A stretch of DNA of 64,000 bases from Bacteroidales bacterium WCE2008 (GCA_900167925.1 FUZM01000003.1:186001-250000); one strand, 5' to 3'; positions 52,949 to 62,549 are shown, counted from the stretch's first letter. Translations and numbers: made by a program. The notes: generated from the sequence alone by a model not told the origin.

Positions 52949-54262
52949 TTATTTTCCGAACGGCGCATCAAGTCCCAGCCTTGGGTTTCTGGAAGCAGTC
53001 CTGGAGAACAGCAGGGCAATCCCGACAGCAGCGACACAGAGTCCCACGAACATCAGTTCGACATACAGGACACCCTTGCCTATGATATTGCCCGCAAGCA
53101 TCTTGAAGGTCATCAGACCAAGATTCTGAACCCAGTATATAAGGGCGAAAGTAGTGCCCAGCACCTTGTCCGGAACAATCTTCGGAACCGACGGCCAGAG
53201 AGCGGCCGGAACCAGCGAGTAACCGAAGCCCAGGAAGACCATGCTGAGGTATCCGTAGAACGGCACACCGGCAGGCGCGAAGGCCAGCAGAAGATGGGCG
53301 ATCAGGGCCAGCACGGAGCCCAGGATCATCCACTTCGTCCCCTTTCCTTTCCGGTCCACGAGGATTCCGAAAAGCGGCGCGAAGATGACTGTAGCAAAAG
53401 GGAGCATCGAGATCATCCAGCCGGCAGCCTCAGCCGGCAGCCCGAAACGAGGAATCAGGATCGCCCCGGCGAACTTCTTGAACGCGATTATACTGCTGTA
53501 GAACAGCACGCAGAGCAGTCCCAGCATCCAGAATTTCCCGTCAGTCAAGACTTTTCCCACATCGGCCAGACGGAACGGCTCCTCAGCCTCTTTCCCAGCC
53601 TCGGCCTCTCCCTTGTCGCGGGCGGCATCTATGGCCACGAAAACAGCCCAGAGGATCAGTCCGACGGCCATCAGCCCCATACCGAAGACAGCAGGGCGGG
53701 CGGTCTCGTCGAGAGAATAGACATGGCCGCTCTGCTGGGCGACCAGAATCGGGGACAGAACCATCGCGAGAGCAGTACCGAGCCTGGCTATTGCCAGCTG
53801 CAGACCCATGGCAAGGGCCATCGGTCCATGGCGGAACCATTTGGCGATCGAGCGAGTCACCGCCGTTCCGGCGATCTCGCTGCCGAGTCCGAAGAGCATG
53901 CAGCCCACGAAAGCCAGATTCAGGGACGAGGCAGATCCGGACTTCAGGGCATAGAGCACAAGACCGGCGCCTCCGGCCATCATGCCGACGAAGATGGATC
54001 CGGTGATCCGGACGCCCCACTTGTCGAGCAGCATTCCGCAGACCACGAGGCCTCCGAAGACGCAGAGCACGGAGTAACCTCCGGCGTATTTGCCATAACC
54101 GGCCGCATCCCATCCCAGCTGAGTGAGGGAAGAATCCTCGAACAGATAGGAGATCGACGAAAACATGTCGTCGAAATAGTAGGATGCGAACATCGGAACA
54201 ACAAGGCAGGCCAGCGCAATCCAGCACGCTGACCTGCCTTTTAAGAATTTGAAAGCAGCCAT
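52949..54262 (-). CDS. MFS transporter (second of a tandem pair)
   Basis: A 437-residue membrane protein with about 12 hydrophobic segments, typical of the major facilitator superfamily. The A-motif-like loop between TM2 and TM3 reads LDKWGVRITG. It is homologous to its upstream neighbour (shared PAALWPSVPKI and YWVQNLGLM/FWVQNIGLC). The genes overlap by one nucleotide (TAATG). No substrate can be inferred; organic acid or nucleoside-type substrates are typical of related pairs. Confidence 0.85.
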   Translation of the reverse strand: MAAFKFLKGRSACWIALACLVVPMFASYYFDDMFSSISYLFEDSSLTQLGWDAAGYGKYAGGYSVLCVFGGLVVCGMLLDKWGVRITGSIFVGMMAGGAGLVLYALKSGSASSLNLAFVGCMLFGLGSEIAGTAVTRSIAKWFRHGPMALAMGLQLAIARLGTALAMVLSPILVAQQSGHVYSLDETARPAVFGMGLMAVGLILWAVFVAIDAARDKGEAEAGKEAEEPFRLADVGKVLTDGKFWMLGLLCVLFYSSIIAFKKFAGAILIPRFGLPAEAAGWMISMLPFATVIFAPLFGILVDRKGKGTKWMILGSVLALIAHLLLAFAPAGVPFYGYLSMVFLGFGYSLVPAALWPSVPKIVPDKVLGTTFALIYWVQNLGLMTFKMLAGNIIGKGVLYVELMFVGLCVAAVGIALLFSRTASRNPRLGLDAPFGK

Positions 54263-55683
54263 TACTTTATGTTCGGCTCCTCGAGGCCGAGATGACGTTT
54301 GCTGTCAAGGGCCTTGAGATACAAGGCTATAAGGAGAGCAGCTACGCCGAAACCGGCAAAGATGATAAGCGGAACGGTATAGTTGTAAGGGATGAACTCT
54401 GCACCGGCTGCCTTGGCGGCTACGACTGCAGGATTGGTTGCATTGGAAGAAGTCAGCACGGTACCGATAAGAAGCGGCACGAAGCACAGTCCGATATTCT
54501 GCACCCAGAAGATAAGGCAGTATGCGGAACCGAGGATCTTCTCGTCGATGATCTTAGGTACGGACGGCCACAGGGCTGCAGGCACGAGCGAGAAGCTGAC
54601 TCCGAGCACGACGATTGTAGCATAAGCGATAAGCTTCGAATGAGTAGCAGGAAGCACGAATGCAAATATCAGGTGGCAGACGATAAGAAGGAGCGCACCG
54701 AGGATAAGCATTGTCGCACCCTTACCCTTCTTGTCGAGATATCTTCCGAGGAAAGGAGTGATAGCTGCGGCGCCGATCGGGAACCAGCGGAATATCTGGG
54801 ATGCAGCCTCAGGGGTGATACCGTCGAGGTTGCACTGGAGCATATTTGCGCCGTAACGCTGGAACGGGAATATTGCGCTGTAATAGAGCACGCAGAGAAG
54901 GGCGACTACCCAGAAGCTGAGGGAACCGAAGATCTTGCCGAGGTCGCTGACCTTGAACTCTTCATCGGATCCGTCTTCGCCAGAAGTCTGGCCGGCCTCG
55001 GCGAGCTGGGCGTCAAACTTGCCGTCCATTACGGAGAATACTATGAAGTTGATGAGTCCGATAAGCAGGAGAACCGTGCAGAAGCCCACAGGAGCTGCGA
55101 CGCTGCCCATCTTAGAGGCGATGAGCGGACTGATCGAGAATATCGCGAAGACGCCGACACGGGCGATCGCCATCTCGATCCCCATGGCCATGGCCATCTC
55201 TTTGCCTTTGAACCATTTTGCGATAGCCTTGGAAACGGTAGTACCGGCCATCTCGCAGCCGCATCCGAAGATCATGAATCCGAGGGAGGCCATCTTGGCG
55301 CTGCCCGGAAGAGCTGTCCACCAGCTCCCGAGCCAGCTGCAGAAAGCAGTGTCCTGGAACCAGTCGGAGATGCCGACGTACTTGATAGCGGCACCGGCGA
55401 ACATCATGGATGCGGAAAGGATTCCGGTAAAGCGGATTCCCATCTTGTCAAGGATCACACCGGCGATGATAAGGAAGCCGCAGACGTTAAGGATATACTC
55501 TGCGCTGGCGTATGTTCCGAAGATGTCCGGAGTCCAGCCGCGCTGGTTCTCGACGAGAGCCTGGAGCGGAGACATGACATCCACGAACATGTAGCCGAAG
55601 AACATCATCAGCGCGATGAGGATGAGAGCCGTCCAGCGCGCAGCCGGACTGTCATTCATCAGTTTGAGGATTTTTTCAGACAT
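54262..55683 (-). CDS. MFS transporter (first of a tandem pair)
   Basis: A 473-residue MFS protein of about 12 membrane segments, with LDKMGIRFTG in the TM2-TM3 loop and PAALWPSVPKIIDEK late in the chain. Homologous to the next gene; the pair may be a gene duplication with a heterodimer or two related substrates. A possible promoter lies upstream (55724-55731 on the minus strand). Confidence 0.87.
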   Translation of the reverse strand: MSEKILKLMNDSPAARWTALILIALMMFFGYMFVDVMSPLQALVENQRGWTPDIFGTYASAEYILNVCGFLIIAGVILDKMGIRFTGILSASMMFAGAAIKYVGISDWFQDTAFCSWLGSWWTALPGSAKMASLGFMIFGCGCEMAGTTVSKAIAKWFKGKEMAMAMGIEMAIARVGVFAIFSISPLIASKMGSVAAPVGFCTVLLLIGLINFIVFSVMDGKFDAQLAEAGQTSGEDGSDEEFKVSDLGKIFGSLSFWVVALLCVLYYSAIFPFQRYGANMLQCNLDGITPEAASQIFRWFPIGAAAITPFLGRYLDKKGKGATMLILGALLLIVCHLIFAFVLPATHSKLIAYATIVVLGVSFSLVPAALWPSVPKIIDEKILGSAYCLIFWVQNIGLCFVPLLIGTVLTSSNATNPAVVAAKAAGAEFIPYNYTVPLIIFAGFGVAALLIALYLKALDSKRHLGLEEPNIK

Positions 55684-55723
55684 TTTTATAATTTTTATTT
55701 GTTATTTCCCGAATAAAGGCGTG

Positions 55724-55731
55724 CTAAGTTA
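55724..55731 (-). promoter_or_regulatory. Weak -7-like element for the MFS pair
   Basis: TAACTTAG on the minus strand, one mismatch from TAnnTTTG, about 40 nt before the MFS ATG. Weak. Confidence 0.3.
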
Positions 55732-55781
55732 GCGTTTTTACGGTAAACGGCAAAAGATTTTTCCATGTCCGAATAAAGTTG

Positions 55782-55789
55782 TAACTTAG
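55782..55789 (+). promoter_or_regulatory. Weak -7-like element for dxs
   Basis: TAACTTAG on the plus strand, 17 nt before the dxs ATG, the same variant as on the opposite strand. Weak. Confidence 0.3.
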
Positions 55790-55805
55790 CAGTCTATATA
55801 CAGCT

Positions 55806-57683
55806 ATGTACACCATACTCGACAACATCAACTCACCTGCGGATATCCGCAACCTAAACATGGATCAGCTCAGGACTCTCTGCGCCGAGCTTCGTGATTA
55901 TATCGTAAGATGTTGCGCCGAGAACCCGGGGCACCTGGGTTCCAGCCTGGGAGCAGTCGAGCTGATTGTCGGCCTGCATTATGTGTACAACACCCCGGAT
56001 GACAAGATAGTATTCGACGTAGGACATCAGGCCTACGCCCATAAGATACTTACCGGCCGCCGCGAGCTCTTCAGGAAGAACAGGACAAAAGATGGTATCA
56101 GCGGATTCCCCCGCATGGCGGAGAGCCCGTACGATTCTTTCGGAGTAGGTCATTCTTCCACTTCGATTTCCGCTGCGCTCGGTCTTGCGGAAGCAGCCAG
56201 GCTCAAAGGCCTGGACAGCAAAGTCGTCGCCCTCATCGGCGATGGAGCCATGAGCGGAGGACTGGCTTTCGAGGGACTGAATAATGCCGGAAGCAGCAAA
56301 AGCAACCTGCTGATAATCCTGAACGACAACAACCAGTCGATAGACTCCAACATAGGCGCGATCCATAATTATCTGCTGAAGATAACTACCGGGGACGCCT
56401 ACAACAAGCTCAAGACCCATATCTGGAACAAGATTGGAGACCGCCGTCTGAGACGGTTCCTCCAGAAGATAACGATAGACACCAAGTCCAACCTCGTGCG
56501 CAATACCGGAGGAGCCGTATTCGAGGCTCTCGGATTCAGGTATTTCGGCATTGTGGACGGCAACGACATCGTCCAGGTGGTCAACACACTCCAAAGGCTG
56601 AGGAAGCTTTCCGGACCGAGAATACTTCATGTCAGGACGGTCAAGGGCTGCGGCTACACGCCGGCTCTCGCCGACCCGGCCACATGGCACGCCCCGGGTA
56701 AATTCGACCCTGATACAGGAGAGCGTATCCTTTCGGAGCGCAAGGCCGCCAGATATCAGGATGTCTTCGGAGAAGTGCTTACAGAGATAGCCCGGAAAGA
56801 CAGTCGCGTCGTCGGGATAACTCCCGCGATGGGCTCGGGCTGCGGCATGAACATTCTCGCCAATGCGATGCCGGAGCGATTCTATGATGTCGGAATAGAG
56901 GAAGAGCATGCAGTGACGTTCGCCGCCGGTCTCGCCGCCGGAGGCATGAGACCGTTCTGCAATCTCTACTCGTCGTTCTCGCAGAGGGCATATGACCAGA
57001 TAATCCATGATGTCGCTCTCCAGAAACTGCCGGTGGTGCTCTGTTTCGACCGCGCCGGTCTGGTCGGCGAAGACGGCGCTACGCATCACGGATGCTTCGA
57101 CCTTGCCGCCTATCGTGCGATTCCGGACGCCGTAGTCGCCGTGCCGTCGGACGAGACGATGCTCAAGGACATGATGTACTCCGGACTGGCCAGCGCGACG
57201 GGCCCATATATAATAAGGTATCCGCGCGGATGCGGAGAGGGGACGGACTGGAGGAATGCCGAGCCGGAGATACTGACAGCCGGGAAAGGCGTCAAGGTCT
57301 GCGACGGAGAGAAGATCGCGGTCCTCGCTCTCGGGCCGGAGGTCTACAGGGCGAAAGAAGCCGCGGCCGCATTCAAAGAGAAATACGGATACTCACCTGC
57401 CGTCTATGACATGAGATTCCTCAAGCCTATAGACACCTCGATACTCGAGGAGGTTGCGGCCGGATATGGATACATACTGACTGCGGAAGAGGGCTGCATC
57501 AAGGGCGGGCTCTTCGGAGCTGTTACCGAATATATGGCAGAGAAGGGATATAAACCTTATATCAACGGATGCGGTATTCCTGACAGATTCATCGGCCAGG
57601 ACCGCCAGGGAGCTCAACGCAGCGAATGCGGTCTGGATGCCGCAGGGATACTTACAGCGCTTGAGAAAATGATAGCAAAATAA
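55806..57683 (+). CDS. dxs: 1-deoxy-D-xylulose-5-phosphate synthase
   Basis: Dxs (625 aa) joins pyruvate and glyceraldehyde 3-phosphate, the first step of the MEP isoprenoid route. The thiamine-diphosphate site GDGAMSGGLAFEGLNNAG is complete in outline, and catalytic His residues appear in NPGHLGSSLG and VGHQAYAHK. The cofactor-activating Glu is in EEEHAVTFAAG. Its stop codon lies within an inverted repeat that also covers the tRNA promoter. Confidence 0.97.
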   Translation: MYTILDNINSPADIRNLNMDQLRTLCAELRDYIVRCCAENPGHLGSSLGAVELIVGLHYVYNTPDDKIVFDVGHQAYAHKILTGRRELFRKNRTKDGISGFPRMAESPYDSFGVGHSSTSISAALGLAEAARLKGLDSKVVALIGDGAMSGGLAFEGLNNAGSSKSNLLIILNDNNQSIDSNIGAIHNYLLKITTGDAYNKLKTHIWNKIGDRRLRRFLQKITIDTKSNLVRNTGGAVFEALGFRYFGIVDGNDIVQVVNTLQRLRKLSGPRILHVRTVKGCGYTPALADPATWHAPGKFDPDTGERILSERKAARYQDVFGEVLTEIARKDSRVVGITPAMGSGCGMNILANAMPERFYDVGIEEEHAVTFAAGLAAGGMRPFCNLYSSFSQRAYDQIIHDVALQKLPVVLCFDRAGLVGEDGATHHGCFDLAAYRAIPDAVVAVPSDETMLKDMMYSGLASATGPYIIRYPRGCGEGTDWRNAEPEILTAGKGVKVCDGEKIAVLALGPEVYRAKEAAAAFKEKYGYSPAVYDMRFLKPIDTSILEEVAAGYGYILTAEEGCIKGGLFGAVTEYMAEKGYKPYINGCGIPDRFIGQDRQGAQRSECGLDAAGILTALEKMIAK

Positions 57684-57712
57684 TTCTAAAAAGTTTTGCA
57701 GAATTAGAATTA
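57681..57712. repeat. Inverted repeat around the tRNA promoter -33 box
   Basis: TAATTCTAA (57681-57689, including the dxs stop) and TTAGAATTA (57704-57712) are exact complements 14 nt apart, flanking TTTG of the tRNA promoter. It could act as a weak terminator for dxs or as an operator. It has no T-run. Confidence 0.4.
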
Positions 57713-57725
57713 ATGCCTATCTTTG
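57695..57725 (+). promoter_or_regulatory. Promoter of the tRNA-tuf cluster
   Basis: TTTG (57695-57698), exactly 19 nt, then TATCTTTG (57718-57725): a full match to the Bacteroides consensus. The start would be near 57732, 29 nt before the first tRNA. Confidence 0.8.
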
Positions 57726-57760
57726 CAATCCCTTTCGGAAACGAATCGGAAAAACATACT

Positions 57761-57834
57761 GCCGATATAGCTCAGTTGGCCAGAGCACGTGATTTGTAAT
57801 CTCGGGGTCGTGGGTTCGAATCCCTCTATCGGCT
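57761..57834 (+). tRNA. tRNA-Thr (TGT)
   Basis: Acceptor GCCGATA pairs with TATCGGC; D-arm GCTCAGTTGGCCAGAGC; anticodon TGT in GATTTGTAATC; T-arm GGGTTCGAATCCC. No encoded CCA. First of four tRNAs before tuf, the same Thr-Tyr-Gly-Thr-tuf order as E. coli thrU-tyrU-glyT-thrT-tufB. Confidence 0.95.
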
Positions 57835-57865
57835 CTAGTTCCAACAAGCAATCGGAACAATATTT

Positions 57866-57948
57866 GGGAGGATACCAAAGTGGCCAACTGGGGCAGACTG
57901 TAAATCTGCTGGTTTTTACCTTCGGGGGTTCAAATCCCTCTCCTCCCA
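57866..57948 (+). tRNA. tRNA-Tyr (GTA)
   Basis: Acceptor GGGAGGA / TCCTCCC, anticodon GTA in GACTGTAAATC, and a long variable arm, as expected for class II tRNA-Tyr. T-arm GGGTTCAAATCCC. No encoded CCA. Confidence 0.95.
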
Positions 57949-57960
57949 CTTTTTTATGTC

Positions 57961-58036
57961 GCGGAAGTAGCTCAGTTGGTAGAGCATCAGCCTTCCAAGC
58001 TGAGGGTCGCGAGTTCGAACCTCGTTTTCCGCTCCA
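57961..58036 (+). tRNA. tRNA-Gly (TCC)
   Basis: Acceptor GCGGAAG / TTTCCGC (one G-U), D-arm GCTCAGTTGGTAGAGC, anticodon TCC in CCTTCCAAG. CCA is encoded at 58034-58036, unlike the two preceding tRNAs. Confidence 0.95.
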
Positions 58037-58040
58037 TAAA

Positions 58041-58112
<72 letters not shown>

Positions 58113-58162
58113 CATTTTTTTATAAATAGAAGTTAGAATATAACACATTTAAACATAATATT

Positions 58163-59356
58163 ATGGCAAAAGAAACTTTCCAGAGAACCAAGCCGCATGT
58201 TAACATCGGTACTATCGGCCATGTTGACCACGGTAAGACGACTTTGACCGCTGCCATCACCAAGGTGCTCGCTGAAAGAGTATCTGGTAACGCTGACAAG
58301 GTTAAGTCATTCGATCAGATCGACAACGCTCCAGAAGAGAAAGAGCGTGGTATCACCATTAACTCTGCACACGTAGAGTACGAAACTGAGAATCGTCACT
58401 ATGCACACGTTGACTGCCCAGGCCACGCAGACTACGTGAAGAACATGGTAACTGGTGCTGCTCAGATGGATGGTGCAATCCTCGTAGTTGCATCTACTGA
58501 TGGTCCTATGCCTCAGACCCGTGAGCACATCCTTCTCGCCCGTCAGGTGAACGTACCTAAGATCCTCGTGTTCATGAACAAGGTTGACCTTGTTGACGAT
58601 GAGGAAATGCTCGACCTCGTAGAGATGGAGATCCGTGACCTCCTCGCATTCTACAGCTTCGACGAGAACTGCCCTATCATCCGTGGTTCTGCACTTGGTG
58701 CTCTCAACGGTGAGAAGGTTTGGGAAGACAAGGTTATGGATCTCATGAACGCAGTTGACGAGTACATTCCGCTCCCAGTTCGTCTTGTTGATAAGCCATT
58801 CCTTATGCCTATCGAGGACATCTTCTCTATCACCGGTCGTGGTACTGTCGTTACCGGTCGTATCGAGGCTGGTACCATCCACGTCAACGATCCTGTTGAG
58901 CTCGTTGGTTTCGGTGATGAGCCACGTCAGTCAGTCGTTACTGGTGTCGAGATGTTCCGTAAGCTCCTCCCTCAGGGTGAGGCCGGCGACAACGTAGGTC
59001 TTCTCCTCCGTGGTGTCGACAAGAAGGAAGTCAAGAGAGGTGAGGTTGTTGCCGCTCCTGGTTCAATCACTCCTCACACCGAGTTCGTAGCACAGATCTA
59101 CGTCCTCAAGAAAGAAGAGGGTGGACGTCACACTCCATTCCACAACCACTACCGTCCTCAGTTCTTCATCCGTACCCTGGATGTTACCGGTGAGATCACT
59201 CTCCCAGCTGACAAGGAAATGGTTATGCCTGGCGACAACGTTGAGATCAACGTTAAGCTCATTACCCCAGTGGCAATGAACGAGGCTCTTCAGTTCGCTA
59301 TCCGTGAAGGTGGCCGTACTGTAGGTGCTGGACAGGTAATCAAGATTGTAGAGTAA
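58163..59356 (+). CDS. tuf: Elongation factor Tu
   Basis: EF-Tu (397 aa), the GTPase delivering aminoacyl-tRNA to the ribosome. P-loop G19-H-V-D-H-G-K-T26, switch DCPGH, and NKVD; domains 2 and 3 are complete. Codon use is strongly biased compared with neighbours (frequent GGT, CGT, GTT), as for a highly expressed gene. It lies directly behind the tRNA cluster and may share its transcript. Confidence 0.99.
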   Translation: MAKETFQRTKPHVNIGTIGHVDHGKTTLTAAITKVLAERVSGNADKVKSFDQIDNAPEEKERGITINSAHVEYETENRHYAHVDCPGHADYVKNMVTGAAQMDGAILVVASTDGPMPQTREHILLARQVNVPKILVFMNKVDLVDDEEMLDLVEMEIRDLLAFYSFDENCPIIRGSALGALNGEKVWEDKVMDLMNAVDEYIPLPVRLVDKPFLMPIEDIFSITGRGTVVTGRIEAGTIHVNDPVELVGFGDEPRQSVVTGVEMFRKLLPQGEAGDNVGLLLRGVDKKEVKRGEVVAAPGSITPHTEFVAQIYVLKKEEGGRHTPFHNHYRPQFFIRTLDVTGEITLPADKEMVMPGDNVEINVKLITPVAMNEALQFAIREGGRTVGAGQVIKIVE

Positions 59357-59371
59357 TAACTCCGCATATAT

Positions 59372-59399
59372 AGTCAGGTTTCCCTCTGGGAGCCTGACT
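59372..59399 (+). terminator. Hairpin after tuf, possible terminator or processing site
   Basis: AGTCAGG (59372-59378) pairs with CCTGACT (59393-59399); short inner pairing TCCC/GGGA is also possible. The T-run is very short (TTTC), so it may be a processing signal before tRNA-Trp and not a full terminator. Confidence 0.45.
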
Positions 59400-59404
59400 T
59401 TCAT

Positions 59405-59478
59405 AGGGGAATAGAACAAGGGTAGTTCAGCGGTCTCCAAAACCGTCGATGTGGGTTCGAATCCTGCTTCCCCTGCCA
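59405..59478 (+). tRNA. tRNA-Trp (CCA)
   Basis: Acceptor AGGGGAA / TTCCCCT, anticodon CCA in CTCCAAA, T-arm GTGGGTTCGAATCC, and encoded CCA at 59476-59478. It lies between tuf and secE, a frequent arrangement in bacteria. Confidence 0.95.
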
Positions 59479-59558
59479 AAATATCAAAGGTTACGATTTG
59501 GTAATGTTTAACAGATGCCGCGCTAGCTTCCAACAAGCGGTGTCCATTAAAAAAAAAG

Positions 59559-59747
59559 ATGAGAAAGTTCATTAACTATTGTAAAGAGTCATTCGTCGAG
59601 CTCACCAAGAAGGTGACATGGCCGTCATGGGATAAGCTGCAGAGTTCTGCGCTTCTCGTCATGATCGCTACAGTCATCCTCGCAGCTGCGCTCTTCGTGA
59701 TTGACTTCACTTTCGAGCATCTCATGAAGATAATCTACACTCTGTAA
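59559..59747 (+). CDS. secE: Preprotein translocase subunit SecE
   Basis: SecE (62 aa), the small essential clamp of the SecYEG channel. A short amphipathic helix with the conserved WPSW motif (VTWPSWDKL) precedes the single membrane helix at about residues 30-50. Length fits the short SecE form. 12 nt before nusG. Confidence 0.94.
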   Translation: MRKFINYCKESFVELTKKVTWPSWDKLQSSALLVMIATVILAAALFVIDFTFEHLMKIIYTL

Positions 59748-59759
59748 TTTATCATTACC

Positions 59760-60326
59760 ATGGGCGAAAAGAAGTGGTATGTCCTCAGGACTGCAGGAGG
59801 CAAGGAGAAAAAGGCAAAAGACTATCTTGAAAAAGAGATAGAAAGAGGTAACCTACAGGATCAGGTATCGCAGGTGCTGGTACCGGTCGAAAAGAAGTAC
59901 ACCGTAAAGAACGGAAAGAGAGTTTCAGTTGAGAAGCTCCTCTTCCCGGGCTATGTGCTTATTGAGGCCGAACTGAGTGCTGAACTCCAGTACATCATCC
60001 GCAATCTTGTTCCTGGCATGTCCGGTTTCCTTACTGAGAAAGCCGGAGACTCCAAGAACCCTAACGAGCGAATCGCTGTCCCTCTTAGGGATGACGAGGT
60101 GCGCAGAATTCTCGGCCAGCAGGACGAGGAGGCTGTAAGCGTAGGAGAAACCGAAGTCGACTATAAGGTCGGCGACGCAGTACGCATAACGGATGGACCT
60201 TTCAGCGGCTTCGATGGTACAGTGGACGAGATTGTCGACGACAGAAGCAAGATAAAGGTAATAGTTATGATCTTCGGCAGAAAGACTCTGCTCGAGCTCA
60301 ACTTTAATCAAGTAACTAAAGAGTAA
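59760..60326 (+). CDS. nusG: Transcription antitermination protein NusG
   Basis: NusG (188 aa): N-terminal NGN domain (KKWYVLRTAGGKEKKAK, LLFPGYVLIEAE) that binds RNA polymerase, and a C-terminal KOW domain (VGDAVRITDGPFSGFDGTV) that links to Rho or NusE. It is 8 nt before rplK. Confidence 0.97.
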   Translation: MGEKKWYVLRTAGGKEKKAKDYLEKEIERGNLQDQVSQVLVPVEKKYTVKNGKRVSVEKLLFPGYVLIEAELSAELQYIIRNLVPGMSGFLTEKAGDSKNPNERIAVPLRDDEVRRILGQQDEEAVSVGETEVDYKVGDAVRITDGPFSGFDGTVDEIVDDRSKIKVIVMIFGRKTLLELNFNQVTKE

Positions 60327-60334
60327 ATTAAATC

Positions 60335-60778
60335 ATGGCAAAAGAAGTTTCCGGATTCATTAAGCTTCAGATCAAAGGTGGAGCAGCGAATCCTGCGCCT
60401 CCAGTTGGACCGGCACTCGGTTCAAAGGGATTGAATATAATGGACTTCTGCAAGCAGTTCAATGCCGCCACTCAGGCTCAGGCAGGAAAGGTGCTTCCAG
60501 TTGTTATCACAGTATATTCAGACAAGTCCTTCTCGTTCGAGGTTAAGCAGCCGCCGGTAGCCGTTTCCCTCAAGGAAGCAGCAAAGATCTCAAAAGGATC
60601 AGGCGAGCCTAACAGAACTAAGGTGGCTACCGTTACCTGGGATCAGGTACGCGCTATCGCAGAAGGCAAGATGCCGGACCTCAACGCATTCACACTCAAG
60701 TCTGCAATGTCAATGGTAGCCGGCACAGCAAGAAGTATGGGTATCAAAGTAACGGGTGAATTCCCTGCTGATCTTTAA
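60335..60778 (+). CDS. rplK: Ribosomal protein L11
   Basis: L11 (147 aa) of the 50S stalk base. It starts [18 protein letters not shown], with the conserved [20 protein letters not shown] region near residue 20 and a C-terminal RNA-binding domain ([12 protein letters not shown] tail). Followed by rplA after 14 nt. Confidence 0.98.
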   Translation: MAKEVSGFIKLQIKGGAANPAPPVGPALGSKGLNIMDFCKQFNAATQAQAGKVLPVVITVYSDKSFSFEVKQPPVAVSLKEAAKISKGSGEPNRTKVATVTWDQVRAIAEGKMPDLNAFTLKSAMSMVAGTARSMGIKVTGEFPADL

Positions 60779-60792
60779 AAACAACATGCATC

Positions 60793-61491
60793 ATGGCAAA
60801 ACTTACTAAAAACCAGAAGGCCGTCATAGCAAAATATGATCCTTCAAAGCTTTATGAGATTTCTGAGGCATGTTCTATCCTCAAAGAGATCACCTACACC
60901 AAGTTCGATGCATCTGTAGAGCTCTCAGTCAACCTCGGCGTTGACCCTCGCAAGGCAAACCAGATGGTACGTGGCGTCGTTACCCTTCCTAACGGAACCG
61001 GTAAAGAGACACGTGTCCTCGTGCTCTGTACTCCTGACAAGGAGAACGAGGCCAAGGAGGCAGGTGCTGACTATGTAGGTCTTGACGAGTACATCGAGAA
61101 GATCAAGGGTGGCTGGACAGATGTAGACGTTATCATCTGTACTCCGTCTGTGATGGGCAAGGTTGGTCCTATCGGCCGTATCCTTGGTCCACGCGGCCTC
61201 ATGCCAAACCCTAAGACAGGTACCGTAACTATGGAAATCGGCAACGCAGTAAAGGAAGTCAAGAGCGGTAAGATCGACTTCAAGGTTGACAAGACCGGTA
61301 TCGTTCACTGCGCAGTCGGCAAGGCATCATTCTCAGCTGAGAAGATTTATGAGAACGTCAAGGCTGTCCTTTCAGCTATCGCTAAGCTGAAACCACAGGC
61401 ACTTAAGGGAACCTACATGAAGAGCGCTTCAGTGTGCACTACCATGAGCCCGGGTGTGAAGCTTGATGTCAAAGGATTCGTCGCTGAATAA
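60793..61491 (+). CDS. rplA: Ribosomal protein L1
   Basis: L1 (232 aa), part of the mobile L1 stalk, often also an autoregulator of the rplKA mRNA. The signature [15 protein letters not shown] is present. 14 nt after rplK and 15 nt before rplJ. Confidence 0.98.
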   Translation: MAKLTKNQKAVIAKYDPSKLYEISEACSILKEITYTKFDASVELSVNLGVDPRKANQMVRGVVTLPNGTGKETRVLVLCTPDKENEAKEAGADYVGLDEYIEKIKGGWTDVDVIICTPSVMGKVGPIGRILGPRGLMPNPKTGTVTMEIGNAVKEVKSGKIDFKVDKTGIVHCAVGKASFSAEKIYENVKAVLSAIAKLKPQALKGTYMKSASVCTTMSPGVKLDVKGFVAE

Positions 61492-61506
61492 TAAATGTAG
61501 AAAATT

Positions 61507-62037
61507 ATGAAGAAAGAACTTAAAGCCCAGATTATCGAACAGATAGCAGCGCAGCTCAAGGAGACTCCTAATTTCTACATTACCGACATCTCCGGTCTCA
61601 ACGCTGAACAGACCACCAAGCTCCGTCGTGAGTGCTTCGATTCTAAGATCAAGCTTACAGTTGTAAAGAACACCCTTTTCGAGCATGTTATCAAGAACAT
61701 GGAGAATGAGGAGATCAAGCTCCTTATCCCTACTCTCAAGGGCAACTCTGCAATCATGTACACGGAGGCAGCCAACGCTCCTGCAAAACTCATCAAGAAG
61801 CTCCAGAAAGACGGCATGCCTAAGCCGGAGCTCAAGTCAGCCTATGTACAGGATTGTGCATTCATCGGCGCAGACAAACTTGAAGAGCTTGCATCTATCA
61901 AATCTAAGGAAGAGCTTATCGGAGACATCATCACTCTCCTCCAGAGCCCGGCACGCAACGTCATCTCTGCTCTCCAGAATGCTGGCGGCAGCACTGTTGC
62001 AGGTCTCGTCAAGACTCTCTCCGAAAAATCAGAATAA
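61507..62037 (+). CDS. rplJ: Ribosomal protein L10
   Basis: L10 (176 aa), stalk protein binding L7/L12 dimers through its C-terminal helix. It begins MKKELKAQIIEQIAAQLKE with the KNTLFEHVI region. 30 nt before rplL. Confidence 0.97.
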   Translation: MKKELKAQIIEQIAAQLKETPNFYITDISGLNAEQTTKLRRECFDSKIKLTVVKNTLFEHVIKNMENEEIKLLIPTLKGNSAIMYTEAANAPAKLIKKLQKDGMPKPELKSAYVQDCAFIGADKLEELASIKSKEELIGDIITLLQSPARNVISALQNAGGSTVAGLVKTLSEKSE

Positions 62038-62067
62038 TATTAACAATTTTAAATACAAACAATTATT

Positions 62068-62445
62068 ATGGCAGACGTAAAAGCACTCGCAGAAGAGTTG
62101 GTTAACCTTACTGTGAAAGATGTTCAGGAACTTGCAAAGGTTCTCAAAGAAGAATATGGTATCGAGCCTGCAGCCGCTGCAGTAGCAGTAGCAGCCGGTC
62201 CTGCAGCTGAGGCCGCTGGCCCAGCAGAGCAGACTGAGTTCGATGTAATTCTCAAGTCAGCTGGTCAGGCTAAGCTTGGTGTTATCAAGGTTGTCAAGGA
62301 TGTCCTCGCCCTCGGTCTTAAGGAGGCAAAGGACCTCGTAGACAAGGCCCCTGACGCTGTTTTGAAAGAGAAAGTATCCAAGGCTGAAGCAGAGCAGATC
62401 AAAGCTGCCCTCGAAGAGGCTGGTGCAGAGGTTGAGGTTAAATAA
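62068..62445 (+). CDS. rplL: Ribosomal protein L7/L12
   Basis: L7/L12 (125 aa): N-terminal dimerisation helices ([17 protein letters not shown]), Ala-rich hinge, and the C-terminal factor-binding domain ([20 protein letters not shown]). Followed by a strong intrinsic terminator before rpoB. Confidence 0.98.
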   Translation: MADVKALAEELVNLTVKDVQELAKVLKEEYGIEPAAAAVAVAAGPAAEAAGPAEQTEFDVILKSAGQAKLGVIKVVKDVLALGLKEAKDLVDKAPDAVLKEKVSKAEAEQIKAALEEAGAEVEVK

Positions 62446-62476
62446 CTTCCCCTCTCCCTTTATTGGGAACAAAATC

Positions 62477-62512
62477 AGGTTTAGAGCCGGAATTTAGGCT
62501 CTAAACCTTTTT
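62477..62512 (+). terminator. Intrinsic terminator or attenuator between rplL and rpoB
   Basis: AGGTTTAGAGCC (62477-62488) and GGCTCTAAACCT (62497-62508) form a perfect 12-bp stem with an 8-nt loop, followed by TTTTT. In E. coli a partial terminator at the same place lowers rpoBC relative to the ribosomal genes; this hairpin probably does likewise. Confidence 0.85.
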
Positions 62513-62549
62513 GTCGTATTTAAAGTTTTTCTCATTTCAAAGGCAGATT

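Noticed and set aside
54292..55716. 474-codon open frame on the plus strand opposite the MFS gene
   Set aside because: The minus-strand frame encodes a clear 12-span MFS protein. The plus-strand product is a charged, domainless shadow.
55854..57089. 411-codon open frame on the minus strand inside dxs
   Set aside because: Dxs is complete and conserved on the plus strand, so this is a shadow frame.
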